From the NCBI GenBank assembly GCA_013286325.1, contig JABDFZ010000009.1:1-52330 (forward strand): a stretch of 52,330 bases of DNA, written 5' to 3'. The notes under the pieces were generated by a model, which was not told where the DNA came from, did no database searches, and was given only the letters and a program-made list of their open reading frames with translations. A program made the translations under genes and the position numbers. Positions 41,736 through 50,873 of this stretch are shown here, piece by piece (position 1 is the first letter of the stretch; every line of letters begins with the position of its first letter). Origin of the DNA: Bacteroidota bacterium. GTDB lineage: Bacteria; Bacteroidota; Bacteroidia; Sphingobacteriales; Sphingobacteriaceae.

Positions 41736-43829
41736 ATGGCAAAAAAACAAGATCAAACTGAACCTGCTAAATCTGCGGCAGTAAAAAAAACGGTAAAGCC
41801 AAAAGCTAAACCGGCAGCAAAAGAAACTGCCGCGCCAAAGCCAAAAGCTGCAGCAAAGAAAAAAGTGACAGAGATAACCGTTCCGGTTTTGAAGGCTGTT
41901 GAACCCTATAGTCGTTTTACCGATTTTGACATTGCTCTTTTTAAGTCGGGTAAGCATTATAAACTTTACGAAAAATTTGGCTCCCATGTTGTCGAATTTC
42001 AGGGTATAGTTGGTACCTATTTTGCCGTTTGGGCACCCAATGCGCAGCATGTTACAGTTATAGGCGACTTTAACGGCTGGAACAGAGGCTCGCATTCTTT
42101 GTATATCCGCTGGGATGAATCAGGAATATGGGAGGGATTTATTCCTAATGTAGGTGTTGGAGAAACCTATAAATATTATATCAAATCATCTACAGGAGAA
42201 GATCTTGAAAAAAGCGACCCCTTTGCCCTGCGCTGGGAAGTTGCGCCTAAAACAGCATCAATAGTTGCCGATACTTTTTATGAATGGAAAGATGGCGACT
42301 GGATGGCAACCCGTTATGCACATAATGGGCTAAACAGGCCATATTCGGTTTACGAAATGCACTTAGGCTCATGGGCAAGGAATATAGAAAGTCCCGATGA
42401 GTTTTTAACTTACGATAAGCTTGCTGATAAATTGGTGCCGTATATTAAAGAGATGGGCTTTACACATGTAGAGTTTATGCCGATAATGGAGCATCCGTAT
42501 TACCCAAGCTGGGGCTACCAGATCACCGGGTTTTTTGCTGCATCATCAAGATATGGCACGCCGCAACAGCTGATGTATCTTGTTGAGGAATTACACAAGG
42601 CTGGCATAGGCGTTATATTAGATTGGGTACCTTCACATTTCCCCGGGGATATCCACGCCTTGTATAAGTTTGACGGTACGCACTTGTACGAACATGCCGA
42701 TGCCCGTAAAGGCTTTCATCCTGATTGGAAATCGTACATATTTAACTATGGGCGCAACGAGGTCCGGGCGTTTTTAATAAGCAACGCTATCTTCTGGCTG
42801 GACAGATACCATGCAGATGGCCTGCGGGTTGATGCTGTTGCCTCTATGCTTTACCTGGATTACTCGCGCAATTATGGCGAATGGGAAGCCAACATGTATG
42901 GCGGTAATGAAAACCTGGAAGCCATATCCTTTTTGAAAGAGTTTAACGAAGCCGTTTACAGCATTTTCCCTGATACACAAACTATTGCCGAAGAATCAAC
43001 CTCGTTTACCGGGGTTAGCCGCCCTGTTTATACAGGTGGACTGGGCTTTGGCATGAAATGGATGATGGGCTGGATGCACGATTCGATCAAATATTTCTCT
43101 ACCGACCCTTTATTCCGTAAATATCACCATAACCAGATCACCTTTAGCCTGATCTATGCTTTTACCGAAAACTTTATGCTGCCTTTCTCGCATGATGAAG
43201 TGGTATATGGCAAAGGCTCAATGTTACGTAAAATGCCTGGCGATGAATGGCAGCAATTTGCCAATTTACGCCTGCTTTATGGCTATATGTTTACCCATCC
43301 CGGTACTAAGTTACTGTTTATGGGCGCCGAATTTGGGCAAGGATCTGAATGGAATTTCCAAAATTCGTTAGATTGGTATCTGCTCGAATATCCGAACCAT
43401 CAGGGTATAAAAGAAGTTGTTAAAGCCTTAAATCAGCTTTACAAAGATGAACCTGCGCTATATGAAAAAGGTTTTGAAGGAAGCAGTTTTGAATGGGTTG
43501 ATGGCGGCAATGCCAACGACTCTATACTGATCTATAACCGTAAAGGCCATGATACCGAAAATGACCTGGTAGTTGTTTTGAATATGACACCTATGCCTCA
43601 CTATAATTTTCGTGTAGGTGTACCGTCAAAGGGTAAATGGGCCGAGATATTTAATACGGATGATAAAAGTTATTGGGGTAGCGGTGTTGCAAACACTTCG
43701 CCAATAACCACAGAAACCGTTAACTGGCATGGCCGCGAAAATTCAATTAATATAACCGTACCGCCATTGGCAGCAGTTATATTTAAACGGATTGAAGTAG
43801 TGCCGCCGAAGTACGAACTGAAAAAATAA
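41736..43829 (+). CDS. glgB: 1,4-alpha-glucan branching enzyme with Lys/Ala/Pro-rich N-terminal extension
   Basis: This is a 697-residue protein. The first about 45 residues are almost only K, A, P and T (for example KKTVKPKAKPAAKETAA) and look like histone-H1-type tails rather than the enzyme. The CBM48 domain follows (FAVWAPNAQHVTVIGDFNGW). The GH13 barrel has EMHLGSWA, Asp366 in DGLRVDAVASM, Glu419 in AEESTSFTG and SHDEVVYGKGS. The C-terminal all-beta domain ends in PPLAAVIFKR. It makes alpha-1,6 branches in glycogen. It sits at the end of the alpha-glucan locus with a separate promoter. Confidence 0.95.
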   Translation: MAKKQDQTEPAKSAAVKKTVKPKAKPAAKETAAPKPKAAAKKKVTEITVPVLKAVEPYSRFTDFDIALFKSGKHYKLYEKFGSHVVEFQGIVGTYFAVWAPNAQHVTVIGDFNGWNRGSHSLYIRWDESGIWEGFIPNVGVGETYKYYIKSSTGEDLEKSDPFALRWEVAPKTASIVADTFYEWKDGDWMATRYAHNGLNRPYSVYEMHLGSWARNIESPDEFLTYDKLADKLVPYIKEMGFTHVEFMPIMEHPYYPSWGYQITGFFAASSRYGTPQQLMYLVEELHKAGIGVILDWVPSHFPGDIHALYKFDGTHLYEHADARKGFHPDWKSYIFNYGRNEVRAFLISNAIFWLDRYHADGLRVDAVASMLYLDYSRNYGEWEANMYGGNENLEAISFLKEFNEAVYSIFPDTQTIAEESTSFTGVSRPVYTGGLGFGMKWMMGWMHDSIKYFSTDPLFRKYHHNQITFSLIYAFTENFMLPFSHDEVVYGKGSMLRKMPGDEWQQFANLRLLYGYMFTHPGTKLLFMGAEFGQGSEWNFQNSLDWYLLEYPNHQGIKEVVKALNQLYKDEPALYEKGFEGSSFEWVDGGNANDSILIYNRKGHDTENDLVVVLNMTPMPHYNFRVGVPSKGKWAEIFNTDDKSYWGSGVANTSPITTETVNWHGRENSINITVPPLAAVIFKRIEVVPPKYELKK

Positions 43830-43965
43830 TTGTAGCAAAAAGACTGTTAATGAGATACAAAGCACTTGTGAGTCGTGTCTCATTTATATAATTTGAAATT
43901 AGCGAACCTTTTATAAACAGGGATCGTAATAGTAGTATTGATTTTATTAAATAATCTTTACCACT

Positions 43966-44166
43966 ATGAATCCTAAATATCGCTCTTTGTATTTGATGAT
44001 CGGCTTTGCCGGGTTAATATTCCTGGCTTACGATATAATCATGGCTTTTCCTGAAATTAATCCCGGAAGAGTTTTAATGATCGCCCTGCCTGATATGTTG
44101 TTCTTTTTCCTGGCGTACAGAACCTACCCTTCTGAACACGGTGTGAAAGACGGTAGAACTGCTTAA
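43966..44166 (+). CDS. Small two-helix membrane protein, first of a tandem pair
   Basis: This 66-residue protein starts MNPKYRSLYLMIGFAGLIFLAYDIIMAF and has two membrane helices (about 8-26 and 35-51), ending LFFFLAYRTYPSEHG. The same frame (MNPKY...LYL, NPGRV-like loop, AYRTY end) recurs in the next gene. Function is unknown. A homologous pair argues that it is a real gene. Confidence 0.65.
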   Translation: MNPKYRSLYLMIGFAGLIFLAYDIIMAFPEINPGRVLMIALPDMLFFFLAYRTYPSEHGVKDGRTA

Positions 44167-44229
44167 AAAAGCAAGACCAGCGGAAACATATTAATAAAGG
44201 TGCGGTTTGTAATAATTAAACACAATAGT

Positions 44230-44421
44230 ATGAACCCGAAGTATCTTGTCCTTTATTTAATAGCCGCAACGCTTGCTTTAATAATGGCAGTGTATATTGC
44301 AATTACAACCTGGCCGGCACCAAACTATGGCCGTATTGCGTTAAATGTTATTATTTCACTGTTTTTCTATTACCTGGCCTATAAAACCTATCATATTAAA
44401 AAGGATCAGGAATTGATGTAA
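44230..44421 (+). CDS. Small two-helix membrane protein, second of a tandem pair
   Basis: From the internal Met at 44230 the protein has 63 residues (MNPKYLVLYLIAATLALIMAVYIA...). It aligns with the preceding gene: MNPKY start, two helices, a GRIALNVIISLFF loop-helix and the AYKTYHIKK end. This alignment chooses 44230 over the earlier ATG at 44200, which would add ten unrelated residues. It probably arose by tandem duplication. Function is unknown. Confidence 0.65.
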   Translation: MNPKYLVLYLIAATLALIMAVYIAITTWPAPNYGRIALNVIISLFFYYLAYKTYHIKKDQELM

Positions 44422-44556
44422 ATTGTATGGCCTTATAAAAAGTTCATAATCAAATAACCATTTCATTTAAAAAAGCATCCTATTTGTTGAAAACATTTGT
44501 GATGATATTGTCTTGCTTGCATTTTCAGGAAAAGAAATTATCATACATTTAACTCA

Positions 44557-45867
44557 ATGCACAAATTCCGGAAATTTGTAATCATTGGTGTTCTCGCCAG
44601 CATATTGTTTGCCTTCTGCGTGATGCAACCTGCAAAAGCGGACGTACCGGTTGTGCTTGCACGTGCGGAAATTCCGTTGAACGGCCCATGGGCGTTTCGG
44701 ATGGGCAATGATCCCCGGTGGGCCTATCCGCAATTCAACGATAACGATTGGGAGCGTGTCGACCTCACGCCGCCCCCGGGCGCGCATGACGGAGACGTTG
44801 GCATTCCCGGCTACGTTCCTGGCTGGACGGCGCGGGGACATAGCGGACGCTGGGGGCATGCGTGGTATCGTCTCCGGGTTCGCTGGAGCGTGCCGACAGG
44901 CTCAACGCCAGTGCTTGCCGGGCCAACCCTCGTGGACGGTGCCTATGAGATTTACTGGAATGGCAGGCGGATAGGAGGGATTGGCGACTTTGCTGCAGCG
45001 CAGCCACGTATATATGCCGTGCGCCCAAAACTCTTCGAGCTTGGCGAAACAAAGTCGACTGGGGAGGGTGTCCTTGCCATCCACGTCTATCTTCCAAAGG
45101 AGCTGGCCGGCGATCCGGAGGCAGGCGGAATTCATGTTGCGCCAATCCTAGCTGAGCAAACGGCAGGGGCTGCCCGCTACCTGGCACAATGGTGGATAAC
45201 TTTCTGGGGCTATGTTGTCGACCTGGTTGAGCCATTGATGCTACTGGCCCTTGCACTCTTCGCGCTTTCCTTGCGCCGGTTTTCACCAAAAGACTGGTTT
45301 TTACTATTGGCAGCTGCCACGGTTACCGCGATCGCAGCTTCGCGGATCAACCAGCCGTTGTTCTATTGGGCCGAAGTAGAAAGTTTGCAAACACTAATTG
45401 TCTTACGCTATGCCATTTTTAATCCGTTGGCGATCGTCTTTTGGATTATCGCGTGTTATCGTCTGGGTGGATTTTCTGATCGCAGGGTTGACGCTGCTGC
45501 TTGCGTGTTTGGTATTATGGCTGGTATTGCCGCTCTCCCGGGTGTTAACGCTCAGCTCCTTCTATCCATTGCCCGCATATTGTTGTTGCTGTTATTCTGC
45601 GGATCGGTCTTTTATGTCGCCCGCAACAGTGGTCAGCGGCTTCTTTCCTTATCAACCATGCTTGTGATGGCGGTGGCATTGTTCCCCTCGGAGCTTTCGG
45701 CGATCGGGGTTCCCGGGATCTGGTTCCCCTTTGGAGTGGGTGTTTCGCGCACCCAGTTCGCTTTAGCTCTCGAGATTCCACTGCTTGCCGCGTTCGTGCA
45801 TTTTCGTACCTCGCCAATGAACGGCAAACCCGGGCCTGCTGCAAACCCAAACCAGAATACTCTTTAA
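44557..45867 (+). CDS. GC-rich membrane sensor-like protein (beta-sandwich ligand domain plus 7TM), probably horizontally acquired
   Basis: This 436-residue protein has a signal peptide (residues 1-29). A galactose-binding/GH2-like beta-sandwich follows at about 38-200 (LNGPWAFRMGNDPRWAYP, DNDWERVDL, WYRLRVRW, YEIYWNGRRIGGIGDF). Then come about seven membrane helices (about 212-425). This is the sensor half of 7TMR-DISM-type receptors, which normally continue into a phosphatase, GGDEF or kinase domain; here the chain stops after the seventh helix. Base use is foreign: the 60 bases from 44761 are 42/60 G+C, well above flanking genes. An acidobacterial or proteobacterial donor is an inference. 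Confidence 0.8.
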   Translation: MHKFRKFVIIGVLASILFAFCVMQPAKADVPVVLARAEIPLNGPWAFRMGNDPRWAYPQFNDNDWERVDLTPPPGAHDGDVGIPGYVPGWTARGHSGRWGHAWYRLRVRWSVPTGSTPVLAGPTLVDGAYEIYWNGRRIGGIGDFAAAQPRIYAVRPKLFELGETKSTGEGVLAIHVYLPKELAGDPEAGGIHVAPILAEQTAGAARYLAQWWITFWGYVVDLVEPLMLLALALFALSLRRFSPKDWFLLLAAATVTAIAASRINQPLFYWAEVESLQTLIVLRYAIFNPLAIVFWIIACYRLGGFSDRRVDAAACVFGIMAGIAALPGVNAQLLLSIARILLLLLFCGSVFYVARNSGQRLLSLSTMLVMAVALFPSELSAIGVPGIWFPFGVGVSRTQFALALEIPLLAAFVHFRTSPMNGKPGPAANPNQNTL

Positions 45868-46133
45868 GGTATCTCGAAGGAACAGAAAAGGTCTTATACT
45901 AATAGTATAAACCCAAACTTTTTTCAAACAATCAAGCTAAGTAATTGACTAACAGATAGTTACTGGTTGGTTAGCATTGAAAAGTGTAAACCCAATGTAA
46001 ACCCACTTTTTTGTTATTTGAGTCAATCTCAATCTAAGTATAGGTCGATTTGTGGTTTACATAATACTGGCAATGTTCGCGTTGCTTGTTTTATAAGATA
46101 AAATTAATTCATAGCGTTTAGCTTCTATATAAT
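45868..46133. other. Spacer after the GC-rich gene with repeated GTAAACCCA motifs
   Basis: GTATAAACCCA (45907), GTGTAAACCCA (45984) and TGTAAACCCA (45995) are direct repeats. AAAAGTG (45980-45986) and CACTTTT (46004-46010) can form a weak stem followed by T residues and may be a terminator. No ORF, tRNA or integrase remnant is recognised. Confidence 0.45.
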
Positions 46134-47498
46134 CTATTCCTCAACCATTCCAAATGATTTTTTAGTTGGGTAAATGGTCATGGTTTCTTTGTTTTTTAGC
46201 AGTTTTTCCAATTGATTTTGTAAATCCTTGTTGCTTTCGGTAACTTTTAATTTTGACTCATATTCCTCCTCATCTTTATAAAAAGTAATAGAGACAAGCA
46301 GGTTTTTATCCTGTATCACAGGCAGGGAAGGGAAATCATTTGGGGTAAGTTCTGTTACCCATAAGCTTGTATTGTTGGCCTTTGGGAAATGTCTTTTATA
46401 TAGGTTTATCAGTTCATCCAGCTTGCCATCGTTGGCGGTATAATAATCTATTACCACTATGCCTTTATGTTTCGCAAAATCATTGGCATTAATGCCTTTG
46501 CTTTCTTCCGTCGGGTTGCCCGAATCATTTAAAGGTTTTAACAGGTAAACGTGGTCGTTATCATCAATCAGTGCATTGGCGCCGGCTTTAAATTTTTTCC
46601 AAACCAGGCTTTTACGATAAAACTCCGGCAGGTAAGTGCTCCTTGCAGCCATATCGTCAAATCCTCTTAACCATACAAACCTGTTTTCAACCCCTTTAAT
46701 CCTGAATTGGCCTAAAACATATCCGCCTAAAATATTTTGCGAGGTAATAAAATGCTTTTCAAAATAGTTGATAAAATCATCGCGTTTACCGGGTTTAAGT
46801 ATATAGTTGCGTAGTTCCAGTACCTTAATGGTTTGGTTTTCGCTCAACTCAGGGTCTTTTGCTGTATTATCTGCTCTTTCAAAGTACATGTACCAGTTCC
46901 ATTCCCATGTTTTACCGTTATCTGCCGAAAACGCCTGGCTCCAGATTGGTTTATCCGGGTTTGTTTTGTCCCATTTAAACCGCATTATTATTTTCTTTCC
47001 TTCCCAGGTATCTTTTGTATAAAAGCTGCCGATGTTTCCGTCAAACGAACCTACAACCGGGATATCGAGTTTACCGGTATTGCTATCGGTCCAGTAAAGG
47101 CTCCAGAGCCTTGTTTTCGGGTCGAACAGGCGCAGGGTCCTCCCTTCAAAATCTGTATTATTAATGTTGGCATACATTACATCTGTATTACCAATACCAT
47201 TTAATATCTTTTTGGCCTCATGTTTTGCATTGAAACTAACCCACTCGTTACTGTTATGCAGCCTTGTTTTTAACTTTTTATTAGTGATGTTCCAGCTGCT
47301 TATCAGAAAATCGAAATCGTTTTTCGATGATGTTTTTGAAGGAGTTATCAGCAGTTGCCCTTTTGCAGTTAGCTTTGCATTTACAAACTGATTAGCAATT
47401 GCCTTATCGGTTGGTTGTGCCTGGGCAGGAAGAATTGCGGCAGATAGCTGAAAGGCAAAATCGAATATCATTATTCTTAGGATTAAATTGGTACGCAT
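46134..47498 (-). CDS. Secreted NIPSNAP domain protein with N-terminal DUF1579/nitrobindin-like region
   Basis: From Met at 47498 (MRTNLILRIMIFDFAFQLSA) the 454-residue protein has a plausible signal peptide; the earlier ATG adds 11 residues without this look. Residues about 45-210 read DFDFLISSWNITNKKLKTRL and FDPKTRLWSLYWTDSNTG, as in DUF1579-like barrel domains. The NIPSNAP region then starts at VLELRNYILKPGKRDDFINY and continues to a second, degenerate NIPSNAP-like copy (IVVIDYYTANDGKLDELINLY). Its function is unclear. It follows a WYL regulator gene by about 70 bases and may be its target. Confidence 0.85.
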   Translation of the reverse strand: MRTNLILRIMIFDFAFQLSAAILPAQAQPTDKAIANQFVNAKLTAKGQLLITPSKTSSKNDFDFLISSWNITNKKLKTRLHNSNEWVSFNAKHEAKKILNGIGNTDVMYANINNTDFEGRTLRLFDPKTRLWSLYWTDSNTGKLDIPVVGSFDGNIGSFYTKDTWEGKKIIMRFKWDKTNPDKPIWSQAFSADNGKTWEWNWYMYFERADNTAKDPELSENQTIKVLELRNYILKPGKRDDFINYFEKHFITSQNILGGYVLGQFRIKGVENRFVWLRGFDDMAARSTYLPEFYRKSLVWKKFKAGANALIDDNDHVYLLKPLNDSGNPTEESKGINANDFAKHKGIVVIDYYTANDGKLDELINLYKRHFPKANNTSLWVTELTPNDFPSLPVIQDKNLLVSITFYKDEEEYESKLKVTESNKDLQNQLEKLLKNKETMTIYPTKKSFGMVEE

Positions 47499-47570
47499 GT
47501 TGGTTTCTTTTTTGCAAAGAAAAACACGCACACTGACAACCCTATGGCAGCCTGTTTTAAAAAAGAAAAA

Positions 47571-48251
47571 TTATTTTAACCAGGTCAAAAAATCAGCCGC
47601 CTGTATGTGGTCCTTTTTACGGTAGGGCTGTTTGGTACAGCTGATGTTTGAGATCTTTTTTACAATAAAGTCCCTATAATCATTCCTTGTCCAACACCAT
47701 GCTATCAGGTGCCACTGCAAATTATAAAATACAAGGCCGATGGGTTCTACTTCGCGTTGGGTTTTTAAGTTCCTCGTATCGGTGTAATCAATAGCTATAA
47801 TAATTTGTTTGGTGATGGCAGTTTGCACATCAATTAAATAATCATTCTCGGTTTTTTCACTTTCGGGAATATAAATATTGATATGGTCGCTAAATCGTTC
47901 AGCCTGTTCTTTATCTGATGACCGTAATACTGCCTTTATTTTTGATAAGGCATTATTGCTGTAATGCGCAATAGACTTATCCGCAAATTTTTCAGCCAGC
48001 GATGCCATTAATATCAGCGAGTTGGCTTCATCAGCTGTAAACGAGAGTGGCGGCAAAAAATAACCCTTAACTATATAATATCCTTTAGGCTGTTCAAAGC
48101 TCACAGGGATCCCAAGCTCTTCCAGCGCTTTAACATCACGATAAACCGTGCGTACGCTTATCTCATATTTATCAGCCAGGTGTGCAGCCGTAACATGCTT
48201 TTTCGATTGCAGGGTAGTAAGTATGCCAAATAATCTGTCGATGCGGTTCAT
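47571..48251 (-). CDS. YafY-type HTH/WYL domain transcriptional regulator
   Basis: This 226-residue protein has an N-terminal winged helix (RLFGILTTLQSKKHVTAAHL, then YEISVRTVYRDVKALEELGIPV). The WYL ligand domain covers about residues 140-210 (IIIAIDYTDTRNLKTQREVEPIGLVFYNLQWHLIAWC), with the WYL triplet here read as W-H-L. It regulates transcription in response to an unknown ligand. It is on the same strand just upstream of the NIPSNAP gene. Confidence 0.94.
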   Translation of the reverse strand: MNRIDRLFGILTTLQSKKHVTAAHLADKYEISVRTVYRDVKALEELGIPVSFEQPKGYYIVKGYFLPPLSFTADEANSLILMASLAEKFADKSIAHYSNNALSKIKAVLRSSDKEQAERFSDHINIYIPESEKTENDYLIDVQTAITKQIIIAIDYTDTRNLKTQREVEPIGLVFYNLQWHLIAWCWTRNDYRDFIVKKISNISCTKQPYRKKDHIQAADFLTWLK

Positions 48252-48435
48252 ATCAACGCTAATTGCGAAAATTACCGAAAATAATTGGATCGGAAAATCC
48301 TCATTTTTTCGGGTTCATTATGGGACTATACATATAAGTGCGTTTCAGCACCATACATTTGTATCAGTGCTTTGGCTGTAGCACATTACCACCTGTTATC
48401 TCCACAGGAGCCTTTCGGGCAAAATGAGAATGGCA

Positions 48436-49359
48436 TTACTTAACTTGTTTTATTTTTTCAATAACCATTGAAGTAAACAGTTTTGCACCATTTATATTCA
48501 TATGTTCATTGTCGAAGAAATATATATTTTTTTTAAAGCGATAATCGTTTGAAAAATCGAAAAAGGGCACGTGCGTATCATTTGCAATTTTTAATGCTAT
48601 TTTAATTGTACTTGTTTGTGAGTGCATTTCTGGCAATATTGGCGAAATAAACACATACAGTTTGATGCGGCGCTTTAAACAATCATCCAGGAACTCCTTG
48701 TAAATATGTATGTAATTCGGATCTGTTCTAACATCCTTATAATACTCACCTGTGAATTTAGTTTTGATAGTATCTTTTAAAGGGATAAATCCTGATAAGC
48801 TATCTGCCTTAAATTCATTTTTATTTTTGTAAATATTTCTGTTTAAAATTGATAAAAGCTGCGAATTAAACGGATAAGTTTTTGATAGCAGCTTTATATT
48901 TTCAAACCTGGATCGTTGTACAATAATTGACCGTATTTCAGGATGCTGATCATAATAAGGCAATAAAACTGATAAATGATCATAGCCCTGGGGGTTAACA
49001 TCAAACTCCTCCGCCCTGATATCAAGGATTATCATTTTTGGCGTGTAGCGTTTTAATACACACTTGAGCATGGCATACGAATAGAGCAGGTAATTACCGT
49101 TGGCGCCAGCATTATAACAGCTTAGATGGGTACTATCGGCCAGTTGTTTTGAAATATAATGATGAAGTGCATGTGATGGTCCGATTACCAAAAGTTTCTG
49201 GTCGGCATAATTGGCAACATAAGCCGTTGATGCCCCTATTAGCGGATCATGTTTAAAATAAAAATATTTAAGAATGCTGCCGGCTAAATAATCAACCACG
49301 ACAAGTAATGCTAAAAATAGCAGCAGTTTCCTTATAATCACTTTTAAGTTAGTGTTCAT
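48436..49359 (-). CDS. SGNH/AlgX-DltD-like membrane-anchored protein partnered with MBOAT
   Basis: From the ATG at 49359 this has 307 residues; a TTG at 49365 that overlaps the MBOAT stop is the alternative. One membrane helix (about 10-30) anchors a periplasmic domain. That domain has an SGNH-like block I (LLVIGPSHALHHY, Ser in GPSH) and a C-terminal FFDNEHMNINGAKLF with the D-x-x-H pair. This layout matches the accessory esterase/transferase partners of MBOAT O-acyltransferases (DltD, AlgJ/X types). The call is by fold and context; sequence similarity to named families is low. Confidence 0.8.
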   Translation of the reverse strand: MNTNLKVIIRKLLLFLALLVVVDYLAGSILKYFYFKHDPLIGASTAYVANYADQKLLVIGPSHALHHYISKQLADSTHLSCYNAGANGNYLLYSYAMLKCVLKRYTPKMIILDIRAEEFDVNPQGYDHLSVLLPYYDQHPEIRSIIVQRSRFENIKLLSKTYPFNSQLLSILNRNIYKNKNEFKADSLSGFIPLKDTIKTKFTGEYYKDVRTDPNYIHIYKEFLDDCLKRRIKLYVFISPILPEMHSQTSTIKIALKIANDTHVPFFDFSNDYRFKKNIYFFDNEHMNINGAKLFTSMVIEKIKQVK

Positions 49360-49361
49360 TC

Positions 49362-50789
49362 TCAAAATTGAAAGTATATAAACTGACCCCCATCAAACAC
49401 TCCAAGCAATACAATTGTAATTACAACCAAAACCAGGGAGAGATTTCTGATAAAGATGTTTGAGCTATTGAATAACGAAAACTTCCTGTTAAAATACTCA
49501 GTCTTAACTTCATAGATCAGCAGAATCAGGATCCCGATAAAACAATAAAAAAGTTGGTATTCGGCCCGCATTACTACCCCGTTAAAAGCAACTATCTTCT
49601 TTAAAATAATAAGCGCATCGCTTAAATTATTTGCCCTGAAAAACACCCACGAAATTGTTATAAAACTTGTTGTAACTATTATTTGCAGCGATATTTTTAG
49701 CCATGGGAGTTTATCTAAATACGTAATCCTGAAAAATACCGGCCAGAACTTTTTGGTGAGTTTCAGGAAAATCAGATAAAAGCCGTTTAAGGCACCCCAG
49801 ATAACGAAATTCCAGCTGGCCCCGTGCCATAACCCGCTGACTGTAAAAACAAAAAACAGATTAAAATATACCATTGGTAATTTTACTTTGTTGCCACCCA
49901 TTGGTATATATAGGTAATCTCTAAACCACGTTGTTAATGATATATGCCATCTTTTCCAAAACTCACTAACATTGCGGGCAAGGTAAGGACGGTTAAAGTT
50001 AGTAACTAGTTTAAACCCTAAAACCCGTGCAGCACCAATAGCTATGTCTGAGTATCCCGAAAAATCACAATAAATTTGAAAGGCAAATAAAATGGTGGCC
50101 ACCAATATGGTTTTACCGTCGCTACCCACCGGGTCTTTATAAACCACATTAACATATATTGCAATCCTGTCGGCCACTACAAGTTTTTTAAAAAAGCCCC
50201 TCAACATCAGTGTTAAACCCGATGAAACATTGCCAGCATCAAACTTTCGCCTTTCATAAAACTGATAGATGATATTTTGCGGCCTCTCAATTGGGCCGGC
50301 CACCATCTGCGGGAAAAACATAACATATAAGGCGTAAATGCCAAAGTGCTTTTCAGCTTTTTGATTACCCCGGTATACTTCAATAATGTAACTTAATGCC
50401 TGGAAGGTATGGAACGACAAACCGATTGGCAATATGAAATGCGAAAACGGAATATTGCTACGGTAACCCACGTGGCCCAATAAAGCGGAGATAATGCCCG
50501 CTATAAAGTTGTAATATTTATAAAAACCCAGTATGCCGATATTCGACAGGATACTTACTATCAACAGTAGCTTTTTTACACGCCCTTTAGTGCGTTCCAA
50601 ATAGATCCCGACAAAATAATCGATGGTGATGGTAAAGGCCAGTATCAGGATATATACTGGAATATAAGCCATGTAAAAATAGCAACTGGCCACCAGCAAT
50701 AACAGCCATCGCCATTTAAAAGGCGTTAAATAAAAGGCAGTAACAACTGTTATAAAAAAAATTAAAAACTGAATGGAATTGAAAAGCAT
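49362..50789 (-). CDS. MBOAT family O-acyltransferase (AlgI/DltB-like)
   Basis: This 475-residue protein has about ten or more membrane helices. Motifs diagnostic of the family are FPQMVAGPIERPQN, FWKRWHISLTTWFRDYLYIP and SGLWHGASWNFVIWG, the latter carrying the catalytic His. MBOAT proteins pass acyl groups across the membrane to acetylate alginate, peptidoglycan or other surface glycans. The partner SGNH-like gene begins at its stop codon, so they form a two-gene export/acetylation unit. No alginate polymerase is present, so the polymer is unknown. Confidence 0.95.
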   Translation of the reverse strand: MLFNSIQFLIFFITVVTAFYLTPFKWRWLLLLVASCYFYMAYIPVYILILAFTITIDYFVGIYLERTKGRVKKLLLIVSILSNIGILGFYKYYNFIAGIISALLGHVGYRSNIPFSHFILPIGLSFHTFQALSYIIEVYRGNQKAEKHFGIYALYVMFFPQMVAGPIERPQNIIYQFYERRKFDAGNVSSGLTLMLRGFFKKLVVADRIAIYVNVVYKDPVGSDGKTILVATILFAFQIYCDFSGYSDIAIGAARVLGFKLVTNFNRPYLARNVSEFWKRWHISLTTWFRDYLYIPMGGNKVKLPMVYFNLFFVFTVSGLWHGASWNFVIWGALNGFYLIFLKLTKKFWPVFFRITYLDKLPWLKISLQIIVTTSFITISWVFFRANNLSDALIILKKIVAFNGVVMRAEYQLFYCFIGILILLIYEVKTEYFNRKFSLFNSSNIFIRNLSLVLVVITIVLLGVFDGGQFIYFQF

Positions 50790-50873
50790 TGAGAAGCAGT
50801 TGCGAAGTTTTAGCAGCTCAATATAGCAAGAAATGCTTTTTAAAATTTAATTTATATGAAGATTAGGCAGAAA

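Noticed and set aside
44765..45289. A long minus-strand frame inside the GC-rich gene.
   Set aside because: It is a shadow caused by high G+C; the plus frame has a signal peptide, recognisable domain pattern and membrane helices.
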